DNA of 64,000 bases from QPIN01 sp965224575 (GCA_965224575.1 CBDCZQ010000006.1:558001-622000), one strand, 5' to 3'; positions 19,885 to 29,104 are shown, numbered from the stretch's first letter. The notes: a model not told the origin generated them from the sequence alone. Made by a program: numbers and translations.

Positions 19885-21493
19885 TCAAAATACAAATCAA
19901 CCATCCCGCATTTATAGCCCTGATCCTGATTTATACGGCTCCAGCAGATTAGCAACGCGAGAGCATTTACGTGTAAAGCGTTATGGCGAAAATGGAAAGA
20001 TATTTTTGGGTTATGGCATGGCTGAACACAGCAAAGACCGTGCATATAAAATCACCACAAACACACAAAAGCATCTACTCACTGTTGCGCCAACCCGTAG
20101 CGGTAAGCTTTTAACTGCCAGTCTGCCACGATGTTTAGAGCATATGGGCTCTTTAGTGGCGCTTGATGTAAAAGATGGAGAATTAGCACTGATTGCAGCG
20201 CGATATCGCCGCGATATTCTTGGTCATAAGGTTGTGATTATTGATCCTTGGGATTTAACTTGTTCACGTTTAGGTATGACACCCTCATGTTTAAATGTGA
20301 TTGACTGGCTTGATCCTGAAAATGAGGATTTTGTTGAAGATGCAATGATGATAGCAGACAGCCTTATTACAGACAGAGGCGGCAAAGACCCATTTTGGAA
20401 TGATGAAGCACGATCATTAGTTATGGGATTAATACTCTATGTAGCATCTACCCCCACTGTTCTTATGCCCACAGAAAAGAAGTCACGCGACCTTCCACAG
20501 GTTCGCAGGCTTTTAAATCTATCACCGATAGAATTTAAAAACTTTGTCGGTGGCGAATTTGAAGCTGATGGTAATGGGAATGAAATACTTGTCCGCCCCG
20601 GTATGCCTCAAAGTTCTAATGAACATGTTCGCAGCTCTGCTGCTCGTATCTTGAATAAAGCATCAAAAGAATTTTCAGGTGTTCTTTCTACTGCACAACA
20701 AAATACACATTTCCTAGAAAGCCCAAGAATTCAACGTACATTATCCAAATCTGATTTTTCTTTTGATGAATTAGAAAATGGCAATATCGATATATTCATT
20801 GTGTTGCCTGCTGGACGGCTCTTAACCTATAACCGTTTTTTACGTATGCTTCTAAGCATTGGAATTACAGCGGTTACGCGTTTTAAAACCAAACCAAATC
20901 CGCCCGTCTATTTTCTTATTGAAGAAGCTGCGGCACTTGGACGTATGGAAGTGATTGAGGTTGCATACGGCCTTATGGCTGGATATGGAATGCAACTTCA
21001 TATGATTATCCAAGATTTCAATCAGCTCGCCTCTTTATATCCTGAGCGCTGGCAAACATTTATCGCCAATAGTGGCGTAATCCAAATTTTTGGAACGCGT
21101 GATTTAATGACATCGGAATACACCTCACGACTTTGCGGCATTACAACAATTGAATCATTGAGCGAATTTAGTGCGGAACGAAGGGCTGGGTTATTTTCTG
21201 ATCCACAATTTTTAAGTCGAGAAGATTCACTTATTTCTCGCAGCCTCATCACGCCTGATGAAATAATGACGATGCATCCAGTAGCTCAAATTTTAATCCT
21301 GTCTCATGCAAATCCGGTGACATGCTTTAAAACGGTGTATTTTTTGGATAAGCGCTACCGGAATAAAAATGGAAATCCTATTTTTGATATCCACCCACAT
21401 TATGCAGATCAACCTCTTGCGGCTCCTGTAAATTTCTTGCGCGCTGGATTAGATATTGGCAATGCGCTTGATAGCGTATTTGATGGTGGTTAA
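19871..21493 (+). CDS. VirD4/TraG-like conjugative coupling ATPase, soluble form
   Basis: 540 residues of the type IV coupling protein family. Walker A is APTRSGK at residues 73-79 and Walker B is FLIEEAAALG near 347, with Glu where Asp is usual. C-terminal motifs are QDFNQLASLYPERWQTF, IQIFGTRDLMT and TSRLCG. The usual N-terminal transmembrane helices are absent; the next gene encodes a small membrane protein that may supply them. Coupling proteins hand substrates to a type IV channel, yet no relaxase or channel genes are in the window. It overlaps the vWA gene by 14 bases. Confidence 0.83.
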   Translation: MVLRNQNTNQPSRIYSPDPDLYGSSRLATREHLRVKRYGENGKIFLGYGMAEHSKDRAYKITTNTQKHLLTVAPTRSGKLLTASLPRCLEHMGSLVALDVKDGELALIAARYRRDILGHKVVIIDPWDLTCSRLGMTPSCLNVIDWLDPENEDFVEDAMMIADSLITDRGGKDPFWNDEARSLVMGLILYVASTPTVLMPTEKKSRDLPQVRRLLNLSPIEFKNFVGGEFEADGNGNEILVRPGMPQSSNEHVRSSAARILNKASKEFSGVLSTAQQNTHFLESPRIQRTLSKSDFSFDELENGNIDIFIVLPAGRLLTYNRFLRMLLSIGITAVTRFKTKPNPPVYFLIEEAAALGRMEVIEVAYGLMAGYGMQLHMIIQDFNQLASLYPERWQTFIANSGVIQIFGTRDLMTSEYTSRLCGITTIESLSEFSAERRAGLFSDPQFLSREDSLISRSLITPDEIMTMHPVAQILILSHANPVTCFKTVYFLDKRYRNKNGNPIFDIHPHYADQPLAAPVNFLRAGLDIGNALDSVFDGG

Positions 21494-21495
21494 TC

Positions 21496-21909
21496 ATGAT
21501 CATTCGCACATGGATTAACATTATATTCCTTGGTTTTTGCGCTTACGGCGCTTTGGGTGTATTGAACGAAATTGTACCTGCCTACAGAATAAGTGAGTTT
21601 CTATTTGTTCTTTATATGATTGCGCCTTGGGCGCTGCTTTACGGATCAATCAAATCGTGGCATCAATGTTTTGTTTGGCGGCGTATGCTTGCCAAGCGTC
21701 AAACACCACCAGTTTTAAGCCGTGGTCAATATCGTTCAGAAAAATCTCTGGCAAAAACAAGCATATTAGAACACATTTGTTCATTACTGTTTCTCTTAGC
21801 GATAGCCGCAATATTAAAACAGTTTTCTATTACTCATATCGAATGGTGGTTAGGTTCATTAATCGGGGCTTATTTTGCTCTCCGCATGGTTATAAAAAGA
21901 GTTAGATAA
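21496..21909 (+). CDS. Small membrane protein after the coupling ATPase
   Basis: 137 residues with hydrophobic segments at about 6-24, 34-54, 91-110 and 117-133 and a basic loop (WRRMLAKRQ) between the second and third. It starts three bases after the VirD4-like gene stop. Because that ATPase lacks its own membrane helices, this protein may be its anchor, like a split TraG/VirD4. The family is not recognised. Confidence 0.55.
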   Translation: MIIRTWINIIFLGFCAYGALGVLNEIVPAYRISEFLFVLYMIAPWALLYGSIKSWHQCFVWRRMLAKRQTPPVLSRGQYRSEKSLAKTSILEHICSLLFLLAIAAILKQFSITHIEWWLGSLIGAYFALRMVIKRVR

Positions 21910-21911
21910 CC

Positions 21912-22211
21912 ATGCATAAAATAGTTAACAAATCACCTTTCTCAAAAGAACTCCTAGAAAACTGGGGCTTTCAAGGAAAGTCTTTACTAAATATTAATAA
22001 TTTCAGGGGTATTATTAACCTTATGAGGGCTTATAAGGATGCAATAACATCCTATGTAGCTCTTTTTTGTTGTATGGGTCTGGTTGTATGCGTGTTTATC
22101 ATCCAAAACACGCGTGCCCTCAAGCATGCAACCACCATTGCACAAAAAAATATGGCAGCGAGGGCAAAGAATTGCTTCTCGCTGTTTTTTATTAAGGCTT
22201 GCAATGAGTAG
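21912..22211 (+). CDS. Uncertain 99-residue ORF with one hydrophobic segment
   Basis: It starts three bases after the preceding gene, with a hydrophobic segment near 46-65 (SYVALFCCMGLVVCVFII). The last third overlaps a terminator-like hairpin at 22156-22190 and the next ORF. Spacing suggests a real gene, the composition of the end does not. Confidence 0.35.
   Translation: MHKIVNKSPFSKELLENWGFQGKSLLNINNFRGIINLMRAYKDAITSYVALFCCMGLVVCVFIIQNTRALKHATTIAQKNMAARAKNCFSLFFIKACNE
22156..22190 (+). terminator. Terminator-like hairpin at the end of the vWA/VirD4 operon
   Basis: CAGCGAG pairs with CTCGCTG, with GCAA/TTGC inside, followed by six T. If used, it ends the operon and means the preceding 99-residue ORF is doubtful. 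Confidence 0.5.
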
Positions 22212-22416
22212 GCTTCTAAAACAAGGCAAATCTAATCGGAAAAATAATGTCCAAATAGATTTGATGACTCCTATCAAAGAGAGTCATAATAGGAGCTCTA
22301 GCGATGAGCGTATGATTGCTCTCGTTAAGTTTTTAGCACGGCGCGCAGCCGAAGAAGACTATCAGTTCTATTCGGACGCGCTTGCTTCCCCCGACAAAAA
22401 CAAAGGTGGTAACTGA
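22204..22416 (+). CDS. Small protein upstream of the serine recombinase
   Basis: 70 residues from ATG 22204 (MSRLLKQGKSNRKNNVQ), basic at the start, with DERMIALVKFLARRAAEED in the second half. It ends one base before the recombinase start, with an AGGTGG ribosome site for the recombinase inside its last codons. Tight coupling to a recombinase suggests a helper such as a directionality factor; no sequence motif proves this. Confidence 0.55.
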   Translation: MSRLLKQGKSNRKNNVQIDLMTPIKESHNRSSSDERMIALVKFLARRAAEEDYQFYSDALASPDKNKGGN

Positions 22417-22438
22417 TATGAAACAGCGCGCCTGTATC

Positions 22439-23067
22439 AACTACCACGCTTATAAAACGTGGTTTGAATTCGACCTAGAAGGCCGTCCTCAGCAAAACCC
22501 CATGGGGCCTTGCTGAAATAAGATCAAGTTGCTCCCGATATTTCAGTGGTTATTTTTTATCCTGGAACTTAACATACTTCCTTATCATTTCTGCATCCAT
22601 ACCTACGGTATCAACACAATATCCAGCTGACCAGAAATGGTTCCCCCAGTATTTCTTTGTCCGTAAACTCGGGAATTTCTGGAAAGCTTGAATCGCTGTC
22701 TTTCCTTTCACTTTCCCAACTAATTCTAATATTGAAATCTTTGGTGGAACTTTTACAAGCAAATGGACATGATCTGGCTGAACATTTAATTCGATGACTT
22801 CACACCCCGATCTCTCTGTATGTGCATAAATACTCTGGTAAACAAACTTCCCTATATCCCCTTTTAAAATTCGATAACGATACTTTGGTACAAAAACAAT
22901 ATGGTATTGGCAAAACCATATGACATGTGATAACTTTTTAAATCTGCTCATTTGTCTCTCCTAGTTAAATTGCGGGAACAACTTAACTAATTGATACTCT
23001 TGAGCAGACTTTTACGCAAAGCTTTTCTTACCCCCGCCCACAGGGCGCGGTTATCTAAGTTGTAATA
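22439..23067 (-). mobile_element. IS200/IS605-type insertion sequence, intact
   Basis: About 629 bp inserted between codons ATC and TAT of the recombinase, with no target duplication, as expected for HUH-type transposition. Subterminal hairpins are visible at both ends: CAGCAA...CCCCATGGGG...TTGCTG near 22491-22516 and CGCCCACAGGGCG near 23036-23048. It encodes only TnpA. Its left part matches the fragment at 6729-7006 in the same orientation. Confidence 0.88.
22550..22951 (-). CDS. tnpA: IS200-type TnpA transposase
   Basis: 133 residues of the Y1 HUH transposase family: HVHLLV (residues 61-66) provides the HUH metal site, and IRKYVKFQ near residue 126 carries the catalytic tyrosine. Length is normal for IS200 TnpA, so it is likely active. 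It excises and inserts single-stranded DNA at subterminal hairpins. The start ATG follows a GGAG-like ribosome site. No TnpB/IscB nuclease accompanies it. Confidence 0.93.
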   Translation of the reverse strand: MSRFKKLSHVIWFCQYHIVFVPKYRYRILKGDIGKFVYQSIYAHTERSGCEVIELNVQPDHVHLLVKVPPKISILELVGKVKGKTAIQAFQKFPSLRTKKYWGNHFWSAGYCVDTVGMDAEMIRKYVKFQDKK

Positions 23068-24692
23068 TATGCTCGTTATAGTTCTGACCTGCAAAGTGAT
23101 GCTTCTATTGAAGATCAAATACGACTCTGCTCGGAAAGGGCTAAGGCAGAAGGCTGGAATATTGGAAATTGCTACACCGATGCCGCTATTTCTGGCGCAT
23201 CCCTCCTCCGCCCAGGAATTCAATCGCTTCTAGCTGCCGCTATGAATGATGAATTTGATATTCTCATTGCCGAAGCATTAGATCGACTTTCCCGAGATCA
23301 AGAAGATATTGCAGGCATTTTCAAACGTATGGAATTTGCAGGAATAAAGATAATCACCTTATCTGAAGGTGAAATATCATCCCTGCATATAGGACTTAAA
23401 GGCACTATGAATGCCATGTTCCTAAAAGACCTTGCAGATAAAACACGTCGCGGCCTGCGTGGACGCGTAGAAAAGGGTAAATCTGGCGGTGGCTTAGCTT
23501 ATGGTTATCGCGTGAAAAAACAATATGACGCTAATGGTGAGGCCATAAAAGGTGATCGTGAAATTAATGAAGATCAGGCCGCTATTATCAATAGAATTTT
23601 TCAAGAATATGGATATAAAAACAAATCACCCAAAGCTATTGCTGCACAACTTAATCAAGAAGGCATTCCCTGCCCTTCCGGCAAAACATGGGGACAATCC
23701 ACTATTAATGGCAACCGCAAACGCGGCACAGGCATTCTTAACGATGAACTCTATATTGGCCGCTTAATTTGGAACCGCCAACGCTTTATCAAAGATCCGA
23801 TGACTGGTAAACGAGTTACACGTTTAAATAATAAATCAGAATGGATTATTAAGAAAGTAGCTGAGCTTTCGATTGTTCCTCAAGAGTTATGGGAGGCTGC
23901 AAAGCAACGTCAAAGCATTCTGGATCGTAAGAAGCCTGCGCTATGGCAGACAAATCGACCTCAATACCTGCTTTCAGGCCTCACAAAATGCGGTGTATGT
24001 GGTGGTGGATACTCCAAGATCAATCGCACCCATTACGGCTGTTCAGCCGCAAAAAATAAAGGTGATGCTGTTTGTTCCAACCGAAGAACAATTAAACGAG
24101 AAATATTAGAAGAATGCGTCTTAAGCGCGTTACAGTCGCGTTTGATGCAAGAGGATTTAGTGAGAGTTTTTTGTAAGGAATACACAAAAAACATTAATGT
24201 CCTGCATGCGCAGCATAATGCCAAACAAAACCGTTTTCGGAAAGAGTTAATCTCAATAGAAAAAGAACGCTCGAATCTAATACAAGCATTAAAAGATGGA
24301 GTAGCGGCTTCTCTGGTTAAAGATGATCTTGAGCAAGTGACAACGCGTAAAGAAAATCTTGAGCACGCTTTAAATAAATGCCCAGAAATTAAACCCTTAT
24401 TTCATCCAGCGATGTCTTCACGTTTTTTTCAAGCCGTTAAAGACTTACGAAATGGACTTAATACAGAAGATTCAAGAAGTGAAGCGTCAGAACATTTACG
24501 AGCACTTGTAGATAAAATTGTGCTTACACCTAAAGGCGGTGAGAAAGAACTATCTATTGATTTATATGGTGATGTTGCCGGAATTCTTAATATAGCAATG
24601 GAGAACAAAGATATGGGAAAACTTAATAAAATCAATCGGATTCAGTTATTACCAGCGAATGATAATAGCCCTGAAGCCTTACAAGATATCAA

Positions 24693-24769
<77 letters not shown>

Positions 24770-24782
24770 ATTGATTTCCGCT

Positions 24783-24810
24783 ATTATAAAGCTTATTCAA
24801 TAATTGGCAA
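24783..24810 (-). promoter_or_regulatory. Sigma-70-type promoter of tRNA-fMet
   Basis: On the minus strand TTGCCA (24805-24810), 16 bp, then TATAAT (24783-24788); transcription would start a few bases before the tRNA. Confidence 0.7.
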
Positions 24811-24882
24811 GCTAAATATTTTTTCAGATTACTTTTCTAAATATATTTTTCTGTATTCCGCTAAAATACATTGATTTAAATT

Positions 24883-25380
24883 CTACACAATAAAAAACAA
24901 TATTACTCCTGCCATAACCCCTGCCAACACATCATCTAGCATAATTCCAACACCTCCTTCAATTTTTTGGTCAATCCATTTTATCGGCCACGGTTTCACA
25001 ATATCAAAAAACCTAAATAAGATAAACCCGACTAAAACTGCATACCATGAAAATGGAACCAAGCACATTGTAATTAAAAAGCCTGCAATTTCATCCCAAA
25101 CAATGCCTCCAAAATCATGCTCACCTAGTAGCTCAGCCGCCCCACCACATATAGAAAAACCTAAAAAAACAACCAAAATAGTTAGAATATTGTAAAGCCA
25201 AGTTTCAGCTTGAATAAATACAAGATAGACTGGAATACCAGCAATAGTCCCCATTGTCCCAGGCATTTTTTTAGTTAATCCAGAGCCAAAACCAAAAGCT
25301 AAAAATAAAATAGGTGTAGACATAATTTGTCTAACAGTTAATTTATTTTTTCCGTACTCTGATCTAAGAAAAATGCTCAA
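24883..25380 (-). CDS. pgpA: Phosphatidylglycerophosphatase A
   Basis: 165 residues; dephosphorylates phosphatidylglycerophosphate to phosphatidylglycerol in the inner membrane. It shows LAFGFGSGLTKKMPGTMGT, WDEIAGF, FRFFDIVKPWPI and MLDDVLAG, the conserved acidic sites of PgpA, with three to four hydrophobic segments. I take the TTG start overlapping the thiL end by 17 bases; ATG at 25323 would also retain the core. It is the last gene of the nrdR-rib-nusB-thiL-pgpA run, a common proteobacterial order. Confidence 0.9.
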   Translation of the reverse strand: MSIFLRSEYGKNKLTVRQIMSTPILFLAFGFGSGLTKKMPGTMGTIAGIPVYLVFIQAETWLYNILTILVVFLGFSICGGAAELLGEHDFGGIVWDEIAGFLITMCLVPFSWYAVLVGFILFRFFDIVKPWPIKWIDQKIEGGVGIMLDDVLAGVMAGVILFFIV

Positions 25381-26299
25381 AACCTTTTACCACCAATTCG
25401 TTAGTTTCGCCTAAACGCTGAAGTCTAAATCCTATTTTTTCTTCAATCACTCCTATTAGAGTGCAGTCTATTTCGATTAAATCAACCTTATCTGGACTAA
25501 CCGTAAAACATAATTCATAATCATCTCCCGCCGTTAATGGCATTTGCCAATCCCCTGTTTTTTCAATATAGCTTCTCACCATTTTTGATAAGGGTAATTT
25601 ATCCCAATCTATCCTGGCACCAACATGACTTTGTTTTAGAATATGCTCTAAATCTGAGGCCAGACCATCAGATATATCTATACAAGCATTTGCATGATCT
25701 CTAATTGCAAGACCTTCATTAACTCGCGGAAAAGGTCGATGAAGTTGCTTTAAAGCACTACTAGGCGAAGAACAGCTAAAACCTTTTTCTATTTTAAGCC
25801 CCAAACCAGCGTCTCCGAGCCAGCCAGTCACAAAAATATAATCACCTACTTTTGCCCCAGACCGGAGCATGGCTTGACCTTTTGGAACCATTCCCAAGGC
25901 TTGTACAGTCAATGTTAATTTACCAGAACTTGTATCTCCCCCAATTAAGTCAACAGAAAATTGATTTGCTAAACTCAAAAAACCTTCTGAAAACCCTTTT
26001 AGCCAATTTTCGTTAACTTCCGGTAAAGTTAAAGCTAATGTCACTGATGTTGGTTTTGCTCCCATGGCAGCGAGATCGCTTAAATTAACAGCTAACAATT
26101 TATGTCCCAATAACTTTGGATCTATACCTGAAAAAAAATGCACATCTTCAACCATTGTATCCGTGGTTATTGCCAGCTCGTACTCAGCAGGAATCAACAT
26201 CAAAGCACAGTCATCCCCAATCCCTTTTCTATTAACCGCACTCTTCCTTATTTTTTGGGTGAAATATTTATCAATTAACCCAAACTCAGAAACAGACAC
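25364..26299 (-). CDS. thiL: Thiamine-monophosphate kinase
   Basis: 311 residues; phosphorylates thiamine phosphate to the active diphosphate using ATP. Motifs include IGDDCALM, TTDTMVEDVHFF, NLSDLAAMGA, GGDTSSG, DISDGLASDL and GDDYELCF, the AIR-synthase/selenophosphate-synthetase-like fold typical of ThiL. Start is GTG, overlapping the nusB stop (TAGTG), which fits translational coupling. Length is normal. Confidence 0.95.
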   Translation of the reverse strand: MSVSEFGLIDKYFTQKIRKSAVNRKGIGDDCALMLIPAEYELAITTDTMVEDVHFFSGIDPKLLGHKLLAVNLSDLAAMGAKPTSVTLALTLPEVNENWLKGFSEGFLSLANQFSVDLIGGDTSSGKLTLTVQALGMVPKGQAMLRSGAKVGDYIFVTGWLGDAGLGLKIEKGFSCSSPSSALKQLHRPFPRVNEGLAIRDHANACIDISDGLASDLEHILKQSHVGARIDWDKLPLSKMVRSYIEKTGDWQMPLTAGDDYELCFTVSPDKVDLIEIDCTLIGVIEEKIGFRLQRLGETNELVVKGFEHFS

Positions 26300-26739
26300 T
26301 ATTTTTCAGTATCTAATTTAGCTTTAATTTCTGAGGCACGTTTTACCTGAGCCACTTTATCTAAAATACCATTAATATACTTATGACTGCCTTCAGCACC
26401 AAAAAACTTTGCCAGATTAACACCTTCATTAATAATGACCCTATAAGGAGCATCCAGGCGATTTATTAATTCGTAAACGCTAACTCTTAAAATTGCACGT
26501 TCTACTGGATCAATTTTCTCGACAGGCCTATCAACAAACTCATCTAAAGCTTCATCAATCGTATTTAGTTGTTTTGGCACCCCATGAAAAATTTCTGAAA
26601 AATAATTTTTCTGAGCACCTTTAAGATGATCTTCCTCCAAAAAGTGCATTTCAATTCTAGCTAAACTTTCACCCGACATTTGCCATTGATAAAGTCCTTG
26701 CACTGCACACCTTCTTGCATTTGTTTTTGCTGAACTCAT
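26299..26739 (-). CDS. nusB: Transcription antitermination factor NusB
   Basis: 146 residues, all helical; binds boxA RNA together with ribosomal protein S10 in rRNA antitermination complexes. Visible signatures are ARRCAVQGLYQWQMSG at the start and the C-terminal region VSVYELINRLDAPYRVIINE followed by KFFGAEGSHKYINGILD. I start at the ATG overlapping the ribH stop (TGATG); the in-frame TTG one codon earlier is less likely. ribH-nusB linkage is standard. Confidence 0.95.
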   Translation of the reverse strand: MSSAKTNARRCAVQGLYQWQMSGESLARIEMHFLEEDHLKGAQKNYFSEIFHGVPKQLNTIDEALDEFVDRPVEKIDPVERAILRVSVYELINRLDAPYRVIINEGVNLAKFFGAEGSHKYINGILDKVAQVKRASEIKAKLDTEK

Positions 26740-27215
26740 CAAGCATCCAGATTAGCGAACAAACTTACCATTTCAATTGCAGACATAGCAGCCTCTGCAC
26801 CCTTATTTCCAGCTTTAGTTCCTGCACGTTCTATTGCTTGCTCTATAGAATCAACAGTCAACACACCAAAACTAACTGGAACTTCGTATTGTAAAGAAAC
26901 AGAGGCAATTCCTTTAACACATTCACCAGCCACATATTCAAAATGCGGTGTTCCTCCACGAATAACGGCTCCTAAAGCAATGATTGCATCATATTGTTTT
27001 GTTGCAGCAATCTTTTGAACAACCATAGGTAGCTCAAATGCGCCAGGAGCTTTTACCAAACAAATATCTTCTTTATTCGCACCATGCCGAACCAAAGCAT
27101 CAATAGCACCACCTTCAAGCTGCTCTACTATAAAACTATTAAAACGTGAAGCTACAATACAAAATTTACCACTTTTAACCGATAAATTTCCTTCTATTGT
27201 TTTTATTATTGACAT
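26739..27215 (-). CDS. ribH: 6,7-dimethyl-8-ribityllumazine synthase
   Basis: 158 residues; condenses the pyrimidine intermediate with 3,4-dihydroxybutanone phosphate, the penultimate step of riboflavin synthesis. Signatures are ASRFNSFIVEQL, VKAPGAFELPMV, ALGAVIRGGTPHFEYVAGE with the catalytic histidine region, and FGVLTVDSIEQAIERAG. Separated from ribBA by 123 bp containing a hairpin, and coupled to nusB downstream. Confidence 0.95.
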   Translation of the reverse strand: MSIIKTIEGNLSVKSGKFCIVASRFNSFIVEQLEGGAIDALVRHGANKEDICLVKAPGAFELPMVVQKIAATKQYDAIIALGAVIRGGTPHFEYVAGECVKGIASVSLQYEVPVSFGVLTVDSIEQAIERAGTKAGNKGAEAAMSAIEMVSLFANLDA

Positions 27216-27245
27216 TTTCTTTCTCTATATATTGTTTCTTAAATT

Positions 27246-27295
27246 AAAGTTATACATATACTTCACATTCGAGACCGCGCGAAGTATAACTTTTT
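27246..27295. terminator. Hairpin between ribBA and ribH
   Basis: AAAGTTATAC...ACTTC pairs with GAAGTATAACTTT with a four-base bulge, and both strands have short T-runs after the stem. It may reduce or end transcription between ribBA and ribH. Confidence 0.45.
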
Positions 27296-27338
27296 ATTGG
27301 CTTAGGATACTGTGAAATCTTAAGAGTACCTCTATTAA

Positions 27339-28442
27339 CTATTCAGTATGCTCTACAACTTCTAAATCATATCCCGAAAGCCCAAAATATTTTTTCTCAG
27401 CACCCATTACTTTTAACTTTCGCACACCTAAATCAGCCAAAATTCTTGCGCCCGTCCCTGTTGTACGCCAATCAGACTTTTTATCTTGTTGCTCTGCCGA
27501 AACCACACCATTATCTAACATATGATATTGGTGAATATGCTCAACTAATGATTTATTATCCTCATTCTGTCTTATAACAACCAAAACACCCTGCCCCTCT
27601 TCAGCTATTTTAGTCATTACTTCTCTAATCGCGATTGAGCTACCTGACCTTTTTGAAGAAAATAAATCATCCAATAAATTACGAGCATGGACTCGCACTA
27701 AAACTGGCTGTTCACCAGATACATGTCCCATGACCAAAGCCAAATGCACATTATCATCATTCATATCCTGATATGCATAAAGCTTAAAATCGCCAAACTC
27801 TGTCGGATACATACATTCACTAATTCGTTCTATAGTATTTTCATGTTGAATTCTATAATGAATTAAATCTGCAATTGTACCTATTTTCAGATCATGCTGT
27901 TTTGCAAAAATAACCAAGTCATCCCGCCGCGCCATTGAACCATCTTCATTAAGTATTTCAACGATCACTGCTGCTGGCTCTACTCCGGCTAATCTAGCCA
28001 AATCACAACCAGCTTCTGTATGACCAGCACGGTTTAACACTCCGCCTGCTTGCGCCATTAATGGAAAGATATGTCCTGGTTGAACCAGATTATCAGGTGT
28101 TGCATCTTTTGATACAGCTGCTTGTACTGTTAAAGCACGGTCAGATGCTGATATGCCTGTTGTAACTCCCTTTGCTGCTTCAATAGATACTGTAAAATTT
28201 GTGGAATGGGCTGTTTTATTTTCATTAACCATCAGAGGCAATCTAAGTTGCTGACATCGGCCATGTGTTAATGTTAAACAAATTAATCCTCGCCCATATT
28301 TTGCCATAAAGTTAATATCTTCCGCTCCGGTAAAAGAAGCAGCCATCACTAAATCGCCTTCATTTTCACGGTCCTCATCATCCATGATGATAACCATTTT
28401 ACCTTGACGTATATCTTCTATGATTTCCTCAGTTGTATTCAT
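27339..28442 (-). CDS. ribBA: 3,4-dihydroxy-2-butanone 4-phosphate synthase with degenerate GTP cyclohydrolase II-like domain
   Basis: 367 residues. Residues 1-200 are RibB: DDEDRENEGDLVMAA (metal/substrate acidic loop), RAGHTEAGCDLARLAG and VIVEILNEDGSMAR. The C-terminal half is RibA-like, but where cyclohydrolase II has its three zinc cysteines this protein reads HARNLLDDLFSSKRSGSS, with none. The half is therefore unlikely to be an active cyclohydrolase; such RibB-X proteins are common in proteobacteria. A separate ribA should exist elsewhere. ATG overlaps the ribE stop (TAATG). Confidence 0.92.
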   Translation of the reverse strand: MNTTEEIIEDIRQGKMVIIMDDEDRENEGDLVMAASFTGAEDINFMAKYGRGLICLTLTHGRCQQLRLPLMVNENKTAHSTNFTVSIEAAKGVTTGISASDRALTVQAAVSKDATPDNLVQPGHIFPLMAQAGGVLNRAGHTEAGCDLARLAGVEPAAVIVEILNEDGSMARRDDLVIFAKQHDLKIGTIADLIHYRIQHENTIERISECMYPTEFGDFKLYAYQDMNDDNVHLALVMGHVSGEQPVLVRVHARNLLDDLFSSKRSGSSIAIREVMTKIAEEGQGVLVVIRQNEDNKSLVEHIHQYHMLDNGVVSAEQQDKKSDWRTTGTGARILADLGVRKLKVMGAEKKYFGLSGYDLEVVEHTE

Positions 28443-29095
28443 TATAAAAAACCTGTGTTTTTCAACAAGTCTTCAGTCACTCCACTAGAGTATTTAATAG
28501 CAGCCTCTCCTTTCATTAATCGTTCCATATATCTCGCCAACAAATCCACTTCTAGATTTACTTTTGTCCCTACACTTAATTCATTAAATGTTGTTTCCAA
28601 TAATGTATGGGGAACTATATTGACACAAAATTGAGCCTCATTCACTTTATTTACTGTCAAACTCACACCGTCAATACAAATTGAACCCTTTTCTGCAATA
28701 TATTTTGCCAAATCATCAGGCGCTTGAAATGTATAACGAAATGACCGGCCATCTTTAACTTTAGACACCACTGAACCCAGCCCATCAACATGTCCACTGA
28801 CAATATGCCCACCCAACCTTGTAGTCGGCATTAATGCTAATTCCAGGTTAACTGCAGACCCTACAGATATTGACTTTAAAATGGTACGTGACATTGTTTC
28901 ATTAGAAACATCCGCATAAAAAAAATTATCGCCCAATTCTACTGCAGTTAGGCAAACTCCACTAACAGCAATACTATCACCTAAATTAGCCTGTTCCATA
29001 GAGAGCTTTCCTGTCTCTATTTTCAACCGAAAATCGCCCCCTTGTGGTTGAATTACTGCTATTTTACCTATTGCTAAAATAATTCCTGTAAACAT
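28442..29095 (-). CDS. ribE: Riboflavin synthase alpha subunit
   Basis: 217 residues with the internal duplication typical of the trimer-forming enzyme: MFTGIILAIGKI and GDSIAVSGVCLTA in the first half, SGHVDGLGSV and KGSICIDGVSLTVN in the second. It dismutates two ribityllumazine molecules to riboflavin. Lies nine bases after ribD and overlaps ribBA by TAATG. Normal length. Confidence 0.95.
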   Translation of the reverse strand: MFTGIILAIGKIAVIQPQGGDFRLKIETGKLSMEQANLGDSIAVSGVCLTAVELGDNFFYADVSNETMSRTILKSISVGSAVNLELALMPTTRLGGHIVSGHVDGLGSVVSKVKDGRSFRYTFQAPDDLAKYIAEKGSICIDGVSLTVNKVNEAQFCVNIVPHTLLETTFNELSVGTKVNLEVDLLARYMERLMKGEAAIKYSSGVTEDLLKNTGFL

Positions 29096-29104
29096 TTTAT
29101 TTTA

